Of a stretch of 18,583 nucleotides of DNA, positions 8,226 to 16,223 are shown one piece after another. The position numbers and the translations under genes were made by a program. Origin of the DNA: an uncultured Clostridia bacterium (lineage in GTDB: Bacteria; Bacillota; Clostridia; Lachnospirales; Anaerotignaceae). Location of the stretch: assembly GCA_910586765.1 (NCBI GenBank), contig CAJUJJ010000017.1, positions 29,076 to 47,658 on the forward strand, read 5' to 3'. Position 1 is the stretch's first letter, and each line of letters begins with the position of its first letter. The notes under the pieces were generated by a model. The model had not been told where the DNA came from. It was given only the letters and a program-made list of their open reading frames with translations, and ran no database searches.

Positions 8226-9263
8226 ATGGACAGACCAATTATAGGCATTACAATGGGCGACCCAGCGGGAAATGGTGCAGAATTATCCATACAGGCATTA
8301 TCTCATTCAGAAGTATATCAAAATTGCAAACCTATTATTATTGGAGATGCAAACTGTATGGAATGTGCATTAAAATTATTAGGAAAGCAAAATGATTTTC
8401 GTATCAATGCAGTAAAAAATGTTTCAGATGCACAGTTTTCATTTGGAACGATTGATGTATATGATATGGGATTAGTTGACATTGAAAAAAGAGTTTATGG
8501 AAAAATATCCGAAATGTGCGGAGAAGCTGCTTTTCAATATGTCAAAAAAGTCATAGAGCTTGCTATGTCAAATGAAATTGATGCCACAGTTACAAATGCT
8601 ATCAGCAAAGAAGCAGTCAATTTAGCAGGGCATCACTACTCAGGACATACTGAAATTTATGCCGATTTTACAAAAACAAAAAAATACACTATGATGTTAG
8701 CTCACAATGATTTAAGAGTAGTACATGTATCTACTCACGTATCACTCCGTGAAGCGTGTGACAGAGTAAAAAAAGACAGAGTATATGAAGTTATTAAAAT
8801 TGCAAATGATGCTTGTAAAGCCATAGGCATTGAAAAACCAAAAATCGGTGTTGCTGGTTTAAATCCACATTGTGGTGAAAATGGTATGTTTGGCACAGAA
8901 GAAATAGAAGAAATTCAGCCAGCGATTGACAAGGCAATTTCAGAAGGAATTGATATTCCAGAAAAGAAGCCAACACCTCCAGATACTATTTTTTCAAAAG
9001 CATTAGGTGGTTGGTATGATATTGTTGTAGCAATGTACCACGACCAAGGACACATACCATTAAAAGTAAAAGGATTTGTATATAATAAAGAATTAAAAAA
9101 ATGGGACGCAGTAGCAGGAATTAATGTGACATTAGGTATTCCAGTCATTAGAGTATCTGTAGACCATGGTACAGGATTTGATTTAGCTGGAAAAGGTGTT
9201 TCCAATGAAATCAGTCTTTCAAATTCTATAGAATATGCTGTTCTACTTGCTAAAAATAAATAA
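8226..9263 (+). CDS. pdxA: PdxA-family (PdxA2-like) 4-phospho-hydroxyacid dehydrogenase/decarboxylase
   Basis: 345 residues. I chose the ATG at 8226 because GAGAGGGG (8212-8219) precedes it and the conserved N-terminus ITMGDPAGNGAE follows directly; an upstream in-frame TTG at 8193 has no ribosome-binding site. The PdxA metal-site histidines are present: H171 (STHVSLRE), H215 (GLNPHCGE) and H272 (YHDQGH), with the C-terminal SVDHGTGFDLAG motif. PdxA oxidises 4-phosphohydroxy-L-threonine in vitamin B6 synthesis. PdxA2 members beside DUF1537 kinases instead oxidise and decarboxylate D-threonate 4-phosphate to dihydroxyacetone phosphate. The kinase gene starts 18 bases downstream, so the catabolic role is far more likely here. 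Confidence 0.9.
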   Translation: MDRPIIGITMGDPAGNGAELSIQALSHSEVYQNCKPIIIGDANCMECALKLLGKQNDFRINAVKNVSDAQFSFGTIDVYDMGLVDIEKRVYGKISEMCGEAAFQYVKKVIELAMSNEIDATVTNAISKEAVNLAGHHYSGHTEIYADFTKTKKYTMMLAHNDLRVVHVSTHVSLREACDRVKKDRVYEVIKIANDACKAIGIEKPKIGVAGLNPHCGENGMFGTEEIEEIQPAIDKAISEGIDIPEKKPTPPDTIFSKALGGWYDIVVAMYHDQGHIPLKVKGFVYNKELKKWDAVAGINVTLGIPVIRVSVDHGTGFDLAGKGVSNEISLSNSIEYAVLLAKNK

Positions 9264-9281
9264 GGCAGGTGGTAAAATACT

Positions 9282-10541
9282 ATGTTGAAACTGTTAATAA
9301 TTACAGATGATTTTACAGGAGCATTAGATACAGGAATACAATTTACAAAGCAAGGCGTTAAAATACAAATTGCAGTAGAACAAAATCCAGAAAATATTTC
9401 GATTTCTGACAGTACACAGGTATTAGTAATTGATTTAGAAACAAGACCTTTGACAGCACAGCAAGCATATGAAATTGTAAAATGTGTTATGATTTGGGCA
9501 AAAAGAAAAAATATTGACTACATTTACAAAAAAACAGACTCTGCATTGCGTGGAAATGTAGGGACAGAATTAAAAGCAGTTTCAGATGTTTACAAAGAAT
9601 GTATTTATTTTATACCAGCATTTCCTAAAATAGGACGTATTACAAAAAATGGAAATCACTACATCAATAATGTACTTCTTTCAGAAACCGCTTTTGCAAA
9701 AGACCCCTTTGAGCCTGTAAAACATTCTCATATGAAAGACATTATTACAAAAGAGTATACAGATATAGAAGTATGTTGTGTAGAAAAACAAATACAGATA
9801 AAAGACTATTTACATAAAATAGAACAAGGTGTTGTAGTATTTGATGCAGAAACAGAGCAAGATATGAAAAACCGACTTTATGAATTAAAGCAGTCACAGC
9901 AATTAAAATTGTTAGCAGGTTGTGCAGGTTTAGCAGAGTTTTTACCAGAGGTACTTTGTTTAAAAGGAAATATTGAAGCAGTATATGAAAAAAAGAAAGG
10001 ACTTTATGTTGCTTGTGGCAGTTTAAATCCTATTACAAAAAGTCAAATGGAATATGCTTGTGAAAATGGTTTTGAAAGAGTAAATTTATCTGCAAATCAA
10101 AAATTATTTTTAGAATATTATGATACAGAAAAAGGCAAACAATTTTTAAAAAAATTAGAAAATATCTGTCAAAATCATAATTGTATCATTGTAGATACAT
10201 TCGATGAAATACCATATGAAACAGAAAAATTAGCAGAACAAAAAGGATTATCAAAAGAACAAGTCAGATTTGCCATTGCAAAATGCCATGGTAAAATAGT
10301 AAAATATCTTATCAAAAAAGGTATGGATTATACCATATTTATGACTGGAGGAGACACTTTAATGGGTTTAATGAAAAACTTAGAAAATACAGAATTAACT
10401 CCAGTATGTGAAATTAGTCAAGGTGTTGTACTTTCTACATTAAAATGGAATGAAAAAAAATTACAAGTCGTATCTAAATCAGGTGGATTTGGAAATAAAG
10501 ATGTTTTGATAGAAGCTGCAAAAAAATTAATTCAATACTAG
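9282..10541 (+). CDS. DUF1537 four-carbon acid-sugar kinase
   Basis: 419 residues, typical for the family. The N-terminal domain has the signature TDDFTGALDTG (residues 8-18). The C-terminal nucleotide-binding domain has TGGDT (355-359) and KSGGFGNKD (399-407). Characterised members phosphorylate D-threonate, L-threonate or D-erythronate at the 4-hydroxyl using ATP. Pairing with a PdxA-family gene is the hallmark of the D-threonate branch (DtnK-PdxA2), so a 4-phosphorylated four-carbon acid is the expected product. Stereospecificity cannot be read from sequence, so no symbol is assigned. AGGTGG (9268-9273) lies 8 nt before ATG. Confidence 0.92.
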   Translation: MLKLLIITDDFTGALDTGIQFTKQGVKIQIAVEQNPENISISDSTQVLVIDLETRPLTAQQAYEIVKCVMIWAKRKNIDYIYKKTDSALRGNVGTELKAVSDVYKECIYFIPAFPKIGRITKNGNHYINNVLLSETAFAKDPFEPVKHSHMKDIITKEYTDIEVCCVEKQIQIKDYLHKIEQGVVVFDAETEQDMKNRLYELKQSQQLKLLAGCAGLAEFLPEVLCLKGNIEAVYEKKKGLYVACGSLNPITKSQMEYACENGFERVNLSANQKLFLEYYDTEKGKQFLKKLENICQNHNCIIVDTFDEIPYETEKLAEQKGLSKEQVRFAIAKCHGKIVKYLIKKGMDYTIFMTGGDTLMGLMKNLENTELTPVCEISQGVVLSTLKWNEKKLQVVSKSGGFGNKDVLIEAAKKLIQY

Positions 10542-10553
10542 GGGGGAATTAAT

Positions 10554-11525
10554 ATGAAATTTGTAATGACACAAGCAGTATGTGCGGAAGGACTTTCAAA
10601 ATTAGAAGGAAAAGCAAACTATTATGTTGCTGACAATGGTGACCCAAATGAATATTTAGATGAAATGAAAGATGCAGATGCGTTAATTGTAAGAATTGCA
10701 AAATGCGATAAAAACGTTATAGAGAACTCTCCAAATTTAAAAGTAATAGGAAGAACAGGTGTAGGATATGACAGTGTAGATGTAGAAGCAGCAACCAAAG
10801 CTGGTATTCCTGTTGTAATTACGCCAGGTGCAAATAATCGTTCTGTTGCAGAACACGCAGTAGCAATGATGTTTTCTATAGCAAAAAACTTTTCTGAAGC
10901 AGAAACAGAAATGAAAAAAGGAAACTGGAATATCAGAGATGCCAAAAAAGCATTCGAACTTTTGGATAAAAAAGTTGGTTTTATTGGTTTAGGTGCAATA
11001 GGCAGAGAAACACAAAAAATTTGTAAGGCAATAGGTATGAAAACACTAGGCTACGACCCTTATTTATCAAAAGAAAAAATGGAAGAAATTGGTTGTATCT
11101 ATTTTGAAGATTATCATGATATGATAAAAGAATGTGATATTGTTTCAATACACGTACCATTTGTAGAGAGTACCAAAAATTTAATTGCAAAAAAAGAATT
11201 AGAAAGTATGAAGCCAACTGCTGTTTTAATTAACTGTTCCAGAGGAGGCATAGTAAATGAAAAAGATTTAATTGATGCTTTAAATAATGGTGTGATTGCA
11301 GCAGCAGGTACAGATGTATTCGAGCAAGAACCTCCTTCACAAGACAATCCTCTTTTAAACACAAAAAATCTCCTTATCAGTCCTCACAGTGCAGCACAAA
11401 CACGTGAAGCAGTAATCAATATGGCATTGATGTGCGTGGAAGGCTGTTTAGCAGTATTAAATGGAGAGCAATGGCCTTATGTAGCTGATAAAAAAGTGTA
11501 CGAACATGAAAAATGGAAAAAATAA
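10554..11525 (+). CDS. D-isomer-specific 2-hydroxyacid dehydrogenase (short PGDH-like)
   Basis: 323 residues, lacking the ACT or extra C-terminal domains of long phosphoglycerate dehydrogenases. The Rossmann motif GLGAIG is at residues 145-150. The catalytic triad is complete: R230 (CSRGGIVNE), E259 (VFEQEPP) and H278 (SPHSAAQT). NAD-linked interconversion of D-2-hydroxyacids and 2-oxoacids is the family reaction. A very strong AGGGGGG site precedes the ATG, 12 nt after the kinase stop. The simple kinase-PdxA2 route has no step for this enzyme. It may oxidise the 2-hydroxyl of an alternative stereoisomer, or act on an oxoacid linked to the downstream aldolase. It is unlikely to be the biosynthetic SerA. 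Confidence 0.92.
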   Translation: MKFVMTQAVCAEGLSKLEGKANYYVADNGDPNEYLDEMKDADALIVRIAKCDKNVIENSPNLKVIGRTGVGYDSVDVEAATKAGIPVVITPGANNRSVAEHAVAMMFSIAKNFSEAETEMKKGNWNIRDAKKAFELLDKKVGFIGLGAIGRETQKICKAIGMKTLGYDPYLSKEKMEEIGCIYFEDYHDMIKECDIVSIHVPFVESTKNLIAKKELESMKPTAVLINCSRGGIVNEKDLIDALNNGVIAAAGTDVFEQEPPSQDNPLLNTKNLLISPHSAAQTREAVINMALMCVEGCLAVLNGEQWPYVADKKVYEHEKWKK

Positions 11526-11545
11526 ATAATAAAGAGGTGATGAAA

Positions 11546-12049
11546 ATGGAATATAAAAAGAATTTATTTCCTGGAATTGTGCTTACCATTTTTTCAATTA
11601 TTTATTTGGTATTAACTTCTCAAATCAAAAAGTTTAGCGGATTAGGTTCAGACCCTTTGGGAGCAAGAGCAATACCTTATTTATGGGGCATCAGTTTATT
11701 GGTTTTAAGTATTATATTAGTCGTAAGGGGTATAAAACAAAGAACGGAAGCAATCAAAAATAATACTTATGTCAAAACACAGCTTAATATAGCCAATATT
11801 GCAAAAGAAAACAGAGAAATTGTAATGACATTTGTTTCATTAGCAATATATATTGCTTTGTTAGAACCTGTAGGATTTTTGATTATGACAGCAATATATC
11901 TTTTTGTACAAACTTTAATATTGACACCAAAAGAAAAAAGAAATTATATCGTCACTTTAATTACCTCCATAGTGATAGCAGTTGCATTAGATTATGTATT
12001 TGTATGTCTTTTGAATGTATTGCTGCCACTTGGCATATTTGGATTTTAA
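11546..12049 (+). CDS. tctB: Tripartite tricarboxylate transporter small membrane subunit TctB
   Basis: 167 residues with about four hydrophobic segments: LFPGIVLTIFSIIYLVL, WGISLLVLSIILVV, a long one around residues 90-125, and a C-terminal one. Position immediately before tctA and size fit TctB (DUF1468). I chose the ATG at 11546 because AAAGAGGTG (11531-11539) is at proper distance; the in-frame ATG at 11513 would overlap the preceding gene and lacks a site. TctB assists TctA in cation-coupled uptake of carboxylates delivered by TctC. Confidence 0.88.
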   Translation: MEYKKNLFPGIVLTIFSIIYLVLTSQIKKFSGLGSDPLGARAIPYLWGISLLVLSIILVVRGIKQRTEAIKNNTYVKTQLNIANIAKENREIVMTFVSLAIYIALLEPVGFLIMTAIYLFVQTLILTPKEKRNYIVTLITSIVIAVALDYVFVCLLNVLLPLGIFGF

Positions 12050-12063
12050 AGGAGGGATAAAAA

Positions 12064-13563
12064 ATGGTTGTAGAAGGATTAATGAATGTATTTGGTGACC
12101 CCTTAGTAATATTATTTATTGCAATAGGAGTTATTGTAGGGATTATATTTGGTTCTATACCAGGCTTAACAGCTACTATGGCCATTGTAATGTTTTTGCC
12201 TGTTACATATACTATGACATCTACACAAGGTATTTCAATGCTAATTGCATTATATATAGGAGGCATTTCTGGAGGTTTGATTTCTGCAATACTGTTAAAT
12301 ATACCAGGAACTCCCTCCTCTGTAGCAACTTGTTTTGATGGGCGTCCTTTGGCAGAAAAAGGACAGGCAGCCAAAGCATTGGGAGTAGGCGTTGTATTCT
12401 CATTCATAGGCACAGTAGTTGGTGTACTTTTGCTGATAGTAATATCTCCATTATTGGCAAGCCTTGCCATTAAATTTGGCCCTTATGAATATTGTTCTCT
12501 TGCTATATTTTCACTATCACTTGTTATCACATTGTCTGGAAAGGATTTAGTAAAGGGACTGATAGGAGCAATTATAGGTGCATTGTTAGCCACAGTAGGA
12601 TTATCTCCTATTGACTCCAGACAGCGTTTTACATTTGGAAGTGCAGATTTAACAGCAGGATTTAAACTTTTAGTATTATTGATAGGACTATTTGCTGTAA
12701 CAGAAGTAATTAAATATGCAGGACAGGTCAGAAAACCAGAAAAAATAGAAATTGAATCTGGTGTCAAAATGAAAGGAATTGGCTTTACAGCAAAAGAATT
12801 TTTTAGCCAAATATTTAACTGTATTCGTTCTGCACTTGTTGGCGTTGGTATTGGTATTCTTCCAGGCATTGGCGGCGGTGTTTCTTGTATGATTTCTTAC
12901 ACAGTAGCAAAAAATTCATCAAAACACCCTGAAAAATTTGGTACAGGTATTATAGATGGTGTTGTTGCATCAGAAAGTGCAAACAATGGTACAATAGGTG
13001 GAGCAATGATACCTCTTTTATCACTGGGTATTCCAGGTGACCCTGCTACAGCGATGCTTTTAGGTGGTTTAATGGTACACAATGTATCACCTGGCCCATT
13101 GATATTTGATAAAAATGGTGCAGTAGTATATGGCATATTTTTTGCTATGATAATATCCGCAGTTATGATGATGATATTTATGCTGGTAGGTATGAGAGGA
13201 TTTATAAAAGTTTTGAACATACCTAAAAATTTCTTATTGCCAGCGATTGTTGTATTATGTTGTATCGGAGCGATTGGCGACAGCAACAGAATATTTGATG
13301 TATGGGGTGTTTTGATATTTGGATTGCTTGGCTTTGGACTTTTAAAAGCTGGTATACCTTCCTCACCAATGATATTAGGTTTTATACTTGGGCCAATGTT
13401 TGAGGAAAATTTAAGGAAAGCATCTCAATTAGCAAGTAGCGATAGTGCTTTTAGACACCCAATATTTTTCTTATTTATGATAGTAACCGTTATTGTAGTA
13501 TTTATGTCTTTACGCTCTAATAAAAAAGCGGCACAGGCTGAAAATAGTATAGCAAGTGAATAA
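12064..13563 (+). CDS. tctA: Tripartite tricarboxylate transporter large permease TctA
   Basis: 499 residues, the usual TctA length, polytopic throughout. Hallmarks: GSIPGLTATMA at 30-40, the signature NIPGTPSSVATCFDGRP from 79, the second-half PGIGGG loop at 267-272, and SLGIPGDPATAMLLGG from 320, which mirrors the first-half motif. It is the channel-forming subunit of a secondary transporter driven by an ion gradient. GGAGGG precedes the ATG, and tctB ends 14 nt upstream. The imported compound is not predictable from TctA; the surrounding enzymes suggest a short hydroxy-carboxylate. Confidence 0.95.
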   Translation: MVVEGLMNVFGDPLVILFIAIGVIVGIIFGSIPGLTATMAIVMFLPVTYTMTSTQGISMLIALYIGGISGGLISAILLNIPGTPSSVATCFDGRPLAEKGQAAKALGVGVVFSFIGTVVGVLLLIVISPLLASLAIKFGPYEYCSLAIFSLSLVITLSGKDLVKGLIGAIIGALLATVGLSPIDSRQRFTFGSADLTAGFKLLVLLIGLFAVTEVIKYAGQVRKPEKIEIESGVKMKGIGFTAKEFFSQIFNCIRSALVGVGIGILPGIGGGVSCMISYTVAKNSSKHPEKFGTGIIDGVVASESANNGTIGGAMIPLLSLGIPGDPATAMLLGGLMVHNVSPGPLIFDKNGAVVYGIFFAMIISAVMMMIFMLVGMRGFIKVLNIPKNFLLPAIVVLCCIGAIGDSNRIFDVWGVLIFGLLGFGLLKAGIPSSPMILGFILGPMFEENLRKASQLASSDSAFRHPIFFLFMIVTVIVVFMSLRSNKKAAQAENSIASE

Positions 13564-13583
13564 AATTATAGGAGGGGTATATT

Positions 13584-14594
13584 ATGAGTATTAAAAAAAG
13601 AGTATTATCAGGTTTTATGGTAGGAGTGTTAAGTTTAGCTGCTTTGACAGGTTGTTCTGGTAGCAGCAGCCGAAACAATGCTGAAGTAAATCAAGCTGGG
13701 GAAGACTGGCCAAATTCACCTATCAATATTATTTGTACTCACGCCGCAGGAGGCGATACAGATTACAATGCTAGATTGATGGCAAGAATGTTGGAAAAAG
13801 AACTTGGTGTATCTGTTGTAGTAAACAATGTAACAGGAAGCAATGGAGCGATAGCATTAGGACAATACAAAGACTCCAAAAATGCAGATAATTACACATT
13901 TATTATGACAAACACAGCAGCATTAACAGGAAATTTAGCAACAGGACTTTCTGATTTTGGTTATGAAGATTTTCAAACAGTAGGAATATTTGGAAAACAG
14001 TCTGGTGAAAACATTGTTGTTCCAGCAGACGCACCTTATAACACAGTAGAAGAATTGATTGAAGCATCAAAACAAAATCCAGGACAAATTAAATTCGGTA
14101 TTTCTACAGGCGGAGGCGTTTACATCGCTGCAACAATTATGTCAAAAGAATATGGTGCAGAATTTAATATAGTAGATGCAGGAGATGCCTCCAGCAGATT
14201 GACTTCTATATTAGGCGGACACATTGACGCTTCTATCGTTCCATATTCTGGCGTAAAAGAATATATCGAAAATGGTGATGTAAAAGTATTATCCACATTA
14301 TTAGAAGAAAAACCAGACTTAATACAAGACATTCCTACAGCAAAAGAACAAGGTTATGACAATTTAATATTAAATACAATGTATGCTTGTCTTGCACCAG
14401 AAGGAACAGATGAAGCTGTTGTTCAAAAATTAAATGAAGCAATGCAAAATGTAGCACAAAATAATACAGAATATGATGAAGAAGTAAAAAAATACAACTA
14501 TCAAAATCCATATGTACTTGGTGTTGACGAAAGCAAAGAAGAATTAAAAACACAAACAGATTTGTTTATGAAATATGCTGACGATTTACAATAA
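13584..14594 (+). CDS. tctC: TctC/Bug-type solute-binding lipoprotein of the TTT transporter
   Basis: 336 residues. The N-terminus is a lipoprotein signal: basic MSIKKR, a hydrophobic core and the lipobox LTGC with cysteine at residue 24. A Ser/Asn-rich linker follows, so it would be tethered outside the membrane. The body has the Bug-family layout, with an AAGGDTDYNARLMARML ligand loop near the start and a GGHIDASIVPYSGV segment in the second half. These proteins bind carboxylates between two lobes and hand them to TctA/TctB. GGAGGGG lies just ahead of the ATG. Confidence 0.94.
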   Translation: MSIKKRVLSGFMVGVLSLAALTGCSGSSSRNNAEVNQAGEDWPNSPINIICTHAAGGDTDYNARLMARMLEKELGVSVVVNNVTGSNGAIALGQYKDSKNADNYTFIMTNTAALTGNLATGLSDFGYEDFQTVGIFGKQSGENIVVPADAPYNTVEELIEASKQNPGQIKFGISTGGGVYIAATIMSKEYGAEFNIVDAGDASSRLTSILGGHIDASIVPYSGVKEYIENGDVKVLSTLLEEKPDLIQDIPTAKEQGYDNLILNTMYACLAPEGTDEAVVQKLNEAMQNVAQNNTEYDEEVKKYNYQNPYVLGVDESKEELKTQTDLFMKYADDLQ

Positions 14595-14601
14595 AATTTC
14601 A

Positions 14602-14652
14602 TTTTCTCTCTTTTAAAATTTCCCCCTTAAATTATTTTAATGAGAGAGAAAA
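14602..14652. other. Long inverted repeat after tctC
   Basis: TTTTCTCTCT (14602-14611) pairs with AGAGAGAAAA (14643-14652), and an inner TTAAAAT/ATTTTAA stem is possible. The loop carries TCCCCCTT. No U-run follows on the plus strand, so this looks more like an mRNA 3'-end or processing structure than a classical terminator. Confidence 0.45.
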
Positions 14653-14657
14653 AAATA

Positions 14658-14685
14658 AGGAGGGCTTTATAAAAAAAGTCCTCCT
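14658..14685 (+). promoter_or_regulatory. Hairpin with anti-SD arm upstream of dapA
   Basis: AGGAGGGCTTT (14658-14668) pairs with AAAGTCCTCCT (14675-14685) over 11 bp with one G-U pair and a 6-nt loop. The right arm contains CCTCCT, which is also exactly complementary to the dapA ribosome-binding site AGGAGG at 14726-14731. The two pairings are mutually exclusive, so this could tune aldolase translation relative to the transporter. On the opposite strand the hairpin is followed by a T-run. Confidence 0.4.
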
Positions 14686-14739
14686 AAAATATAAAAATTG
14701 TAGGGTAAAATAATATAAAAACGATAGGAGGAATAAAAC

Positions 14740-15639
14740 ATGACAGAAATAAAAGGAATTATTGCAGCAATGCAGACAGCAATGAATGAAGATGGCAGCA
14801 TAAACGAAAAAGAAATGAGAAAACAAATCAATCGTCAAATTGATGCTGGTGTAGATGCAGTTTTTTGTCTAGGAACAAATGGCGAATTTTACATTATGAA
14901 TGAACAGGAAAAATTAGATGTTATGGAAATATTTGTGGACGAAGTAGCAGGCAGAGTACCGGTTTACGCTGGAACAGGCTGTATCAGCACAAAAGATACC
15001 ATAGCATTGTCAGAAAAAGCAAAAAATATTGGCATAGATGTACTTTCTGTAATTACTCCTTATTTTGCAGCAATCAATCAAAATGAATTGTATGAGCATT
15101 ATGCAGCACTGTCAAATGCAGTTGATTTACCTATTGTAATGTATAACATTCCAGCAAGAACAGGAGCAAGCCTTGCACCTACAACAGTGGGAAAATTAGC
15201 AAGAAATTGCAAAAATATTGTTGGTGTAAAAGACTCTAGCGGTAATTTTAACAATATATTGCAATACATTGATGAAACAAAAGATACTTCTTTTTCAGTG
15301 CTTTCTGGAAATGACGCTTTGATACTTTGGACATTGTTAGCAGGTGGAAAAGGTGGTATTACAGCCATTGCAAATATATTGCCAAAAATTATGGTAAGCA
15401 TTTATCAAAACTATTTAAAAGGCGATATGGAAGCAGCAAAAAAGGCACAGTCTTCTATCGCTCCTATTAGAGACTGTTTTAAATATGGCAACCCAAATTC
15501 TATAGTAAAATGTGCTACCAATTTGATAGGGCAACCAGTAGGAGAATGTAGAAAACCTTTCGGAATGGTTTCAGAAGAAGCAAAAAAAGCCATTATGGAA
15601 GTTATTAATACATATTATTCTGAATACATTGGTAAATAA
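14740..15639 (+). CDS. DapA/NAL-family aldolase (probable catabolic pyruvate aldolase)
   Basis: 299 residues, a single TIM barrel of normal family length. The Schiff-base lysine is K164 (GVKDSSGN), the catalytic tyrosine Y135 and the substrate arginine R140 (YNIPARTG). The substrate loop reads GTNGEF (45-50) where lysine-biosynthetic DapA has GTTGE; an N there resembles 4-hydroxy-2-oxoglutarate-type members. The family condenses pyruvate with aldehydes or cleaves 2-oxo acids to pyruvate plus an aldehyde. As the last gene of a catabolic operon, a lyase on a 2-oxo-3-deoxy or 4-hydroxy-2-oxo acid is more likely than lysine synthesis. The strong site AGGAGG (14726-14731) precedes the ATG, 145 nt after tctC. 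Confidence 0.88.
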   Translation: MTEIKGIIAAMQTAMNEDGSINEKEMRKQINRQIDAGVDAVFCLGTNGEFYIMNEQEKLDVMEIFVDEVAGRVPVYAGTGCISTKDTIALSEKAKNIGIDVLSVITPYFAAINQNELYEHYAALSNAVDLPIVMYNIPARTGASLAPTTVGKLARNCKNIVGVKDSSGNFNNILQYIDETKDTSFSVLSGNDALILWTLLAGGKGGITAIANILPKIMVSIYQNYLKGDMEAAKKAQSSIAPIRDCFKYGNPNSIVKCATNLIGQPVGECRKPFGMVSEEAKKAIMEVINTYYSEYIGK

Positions 15640-15641
15640 TA

Positions 15642-15680
15642 AATATTCCCCCTTTGGCATAAAAGGGGGATATTCTTTTT
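15642..15680 (+). terminator. Rho-independent terminator of the catabolic operon
   Basis: AATATTCCCCCTTT pairs with AAAGGGGGATATT with one bulged T and a short loop, followed by CTTTTT. It is GC-rich in the middle, U-tailed and directly behind the aldolase stop. Confidence 0.88.
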
Positions 15681-15700
15681 ACATTACTTTATCGTTTTTT

Positions 15701-15746
15701 AAATAAAAAGACTTTCCATTATCAGCTATGGAAAGCCTTTTTATTT
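15701..15746. terminator. Bidirectional terminator at the 3' end of the small minus-strand ORF
   Basis: AAATAAAAAGACTTTCCAT (15701-15719) pairs with ATGGAAAGCCTTTTTATTT (15728-15746), 19 bp with one mismatch and an 8-nt loop. The A and T flanks make it usable in both directions. It overlaps the stop codon of the 64-residue minus-strand ORF and backs up the operon terminator. Confidence 0.8.
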
Positions 15747-15939
15747 ACCCATATTTTTCTACTAACTTTTCTAAATAAAATTGAGAATAAGAAAGTACAC
15801 GTTCCTCCATTTTTTCCCATTCATCATAAGGAATTTTTACAACTTTCTTTTGATAATTCACTATAACGCCTTCTACTTCGTTAATAGAAAGAATATTACA
15901 ATTTTGTTCTAAATAAAGAGAATAGAGTGGATGTAACAT
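15745..15939 (-). CDS. Small hypothetical protein, 64 residues
   Basis: I do not recognise this protein. It reads MLHPLYSLYLEQN... and ends ...YLEKLVEKYG. The N-terminal half is mixed and beta-like (NILSINEVEGVIVNY). The C-terminal half is charged and probably helical (PYDEWEKMEERVLSYSQ). There is no signal peptide or membrane segment. Support for a real gene: GAAAGGGC upstream at proper spacing, a plausible promoter 45-70 nt upstream, and a strong terminator abutting the stop. It stands alone on the minus strand between two plus/minus units. A role cannot be assigned. Confidence 0.6.
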   Translation of the reverse strand: MLHPLYSLYLEQNCNILSINEVEGVIVNYQKKVVKIPYDEWEKMEERVLSYSQFYLEKLVEKYG

Positions 15940-15983
15940 AATAAATGCCCTTTCTAATATTATATTAATATCTATATCATTTT

Positions 15984-16011
15984 ATAATATGGCCTAAATA
16001 CTTTAATACAA
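15984..16011 (-). promoter_or_regulatory. Probable promoter of the small ORF
   Basis: On the minus strand TTGTAT (16006-16011), a 16-bp gap and TATTAT (15984-15989). The distance to the 64-residue ORF leaves a short leader. The composition is AT-rich, so other -10 strings are possible. Confidence 0.4.
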
Positions 16012-16200
16012 ATAAAAATACTTTTCTTTATTTACAAAAATTGGATTTTTAAACCAACAAATTTATGTATAAATATAGTATTTATTGGAGAGTGTACAAA
16101 TAGAGCAAATTTAAAAAACTTTTACTAATATTTATTACTATTTCATAAAAGTTTTGCCCAACTTTTTCAAAAATCGTTGGAGTTTTAAAAGTGTTAATTA

Positions 16201-16223
16201 TCCAGCGGACTTTGTCCGCTGGA
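16201..16223. repeat. GC-rich perfect hairpin (CCAGCGGAC stem)
   Basis: TCCAGCGGAC (16201-16210) and GTCCGCTGGA (16214-16223) form a perfect 10-bp stem with a TTT loop. Its GC content stands out sharply from the surrounding AT-rich DNA. It directly abuts the second hairpin at 16222-16251. Confidence 0.7.

Noticed and set aside
11513..11515. ATG at 11513 as the start of tctB
   Set aside because: It lies inside the preceding gene without a ribosome-binding site. ATG at 11546 follows AAAGAGGTG at good spacing.
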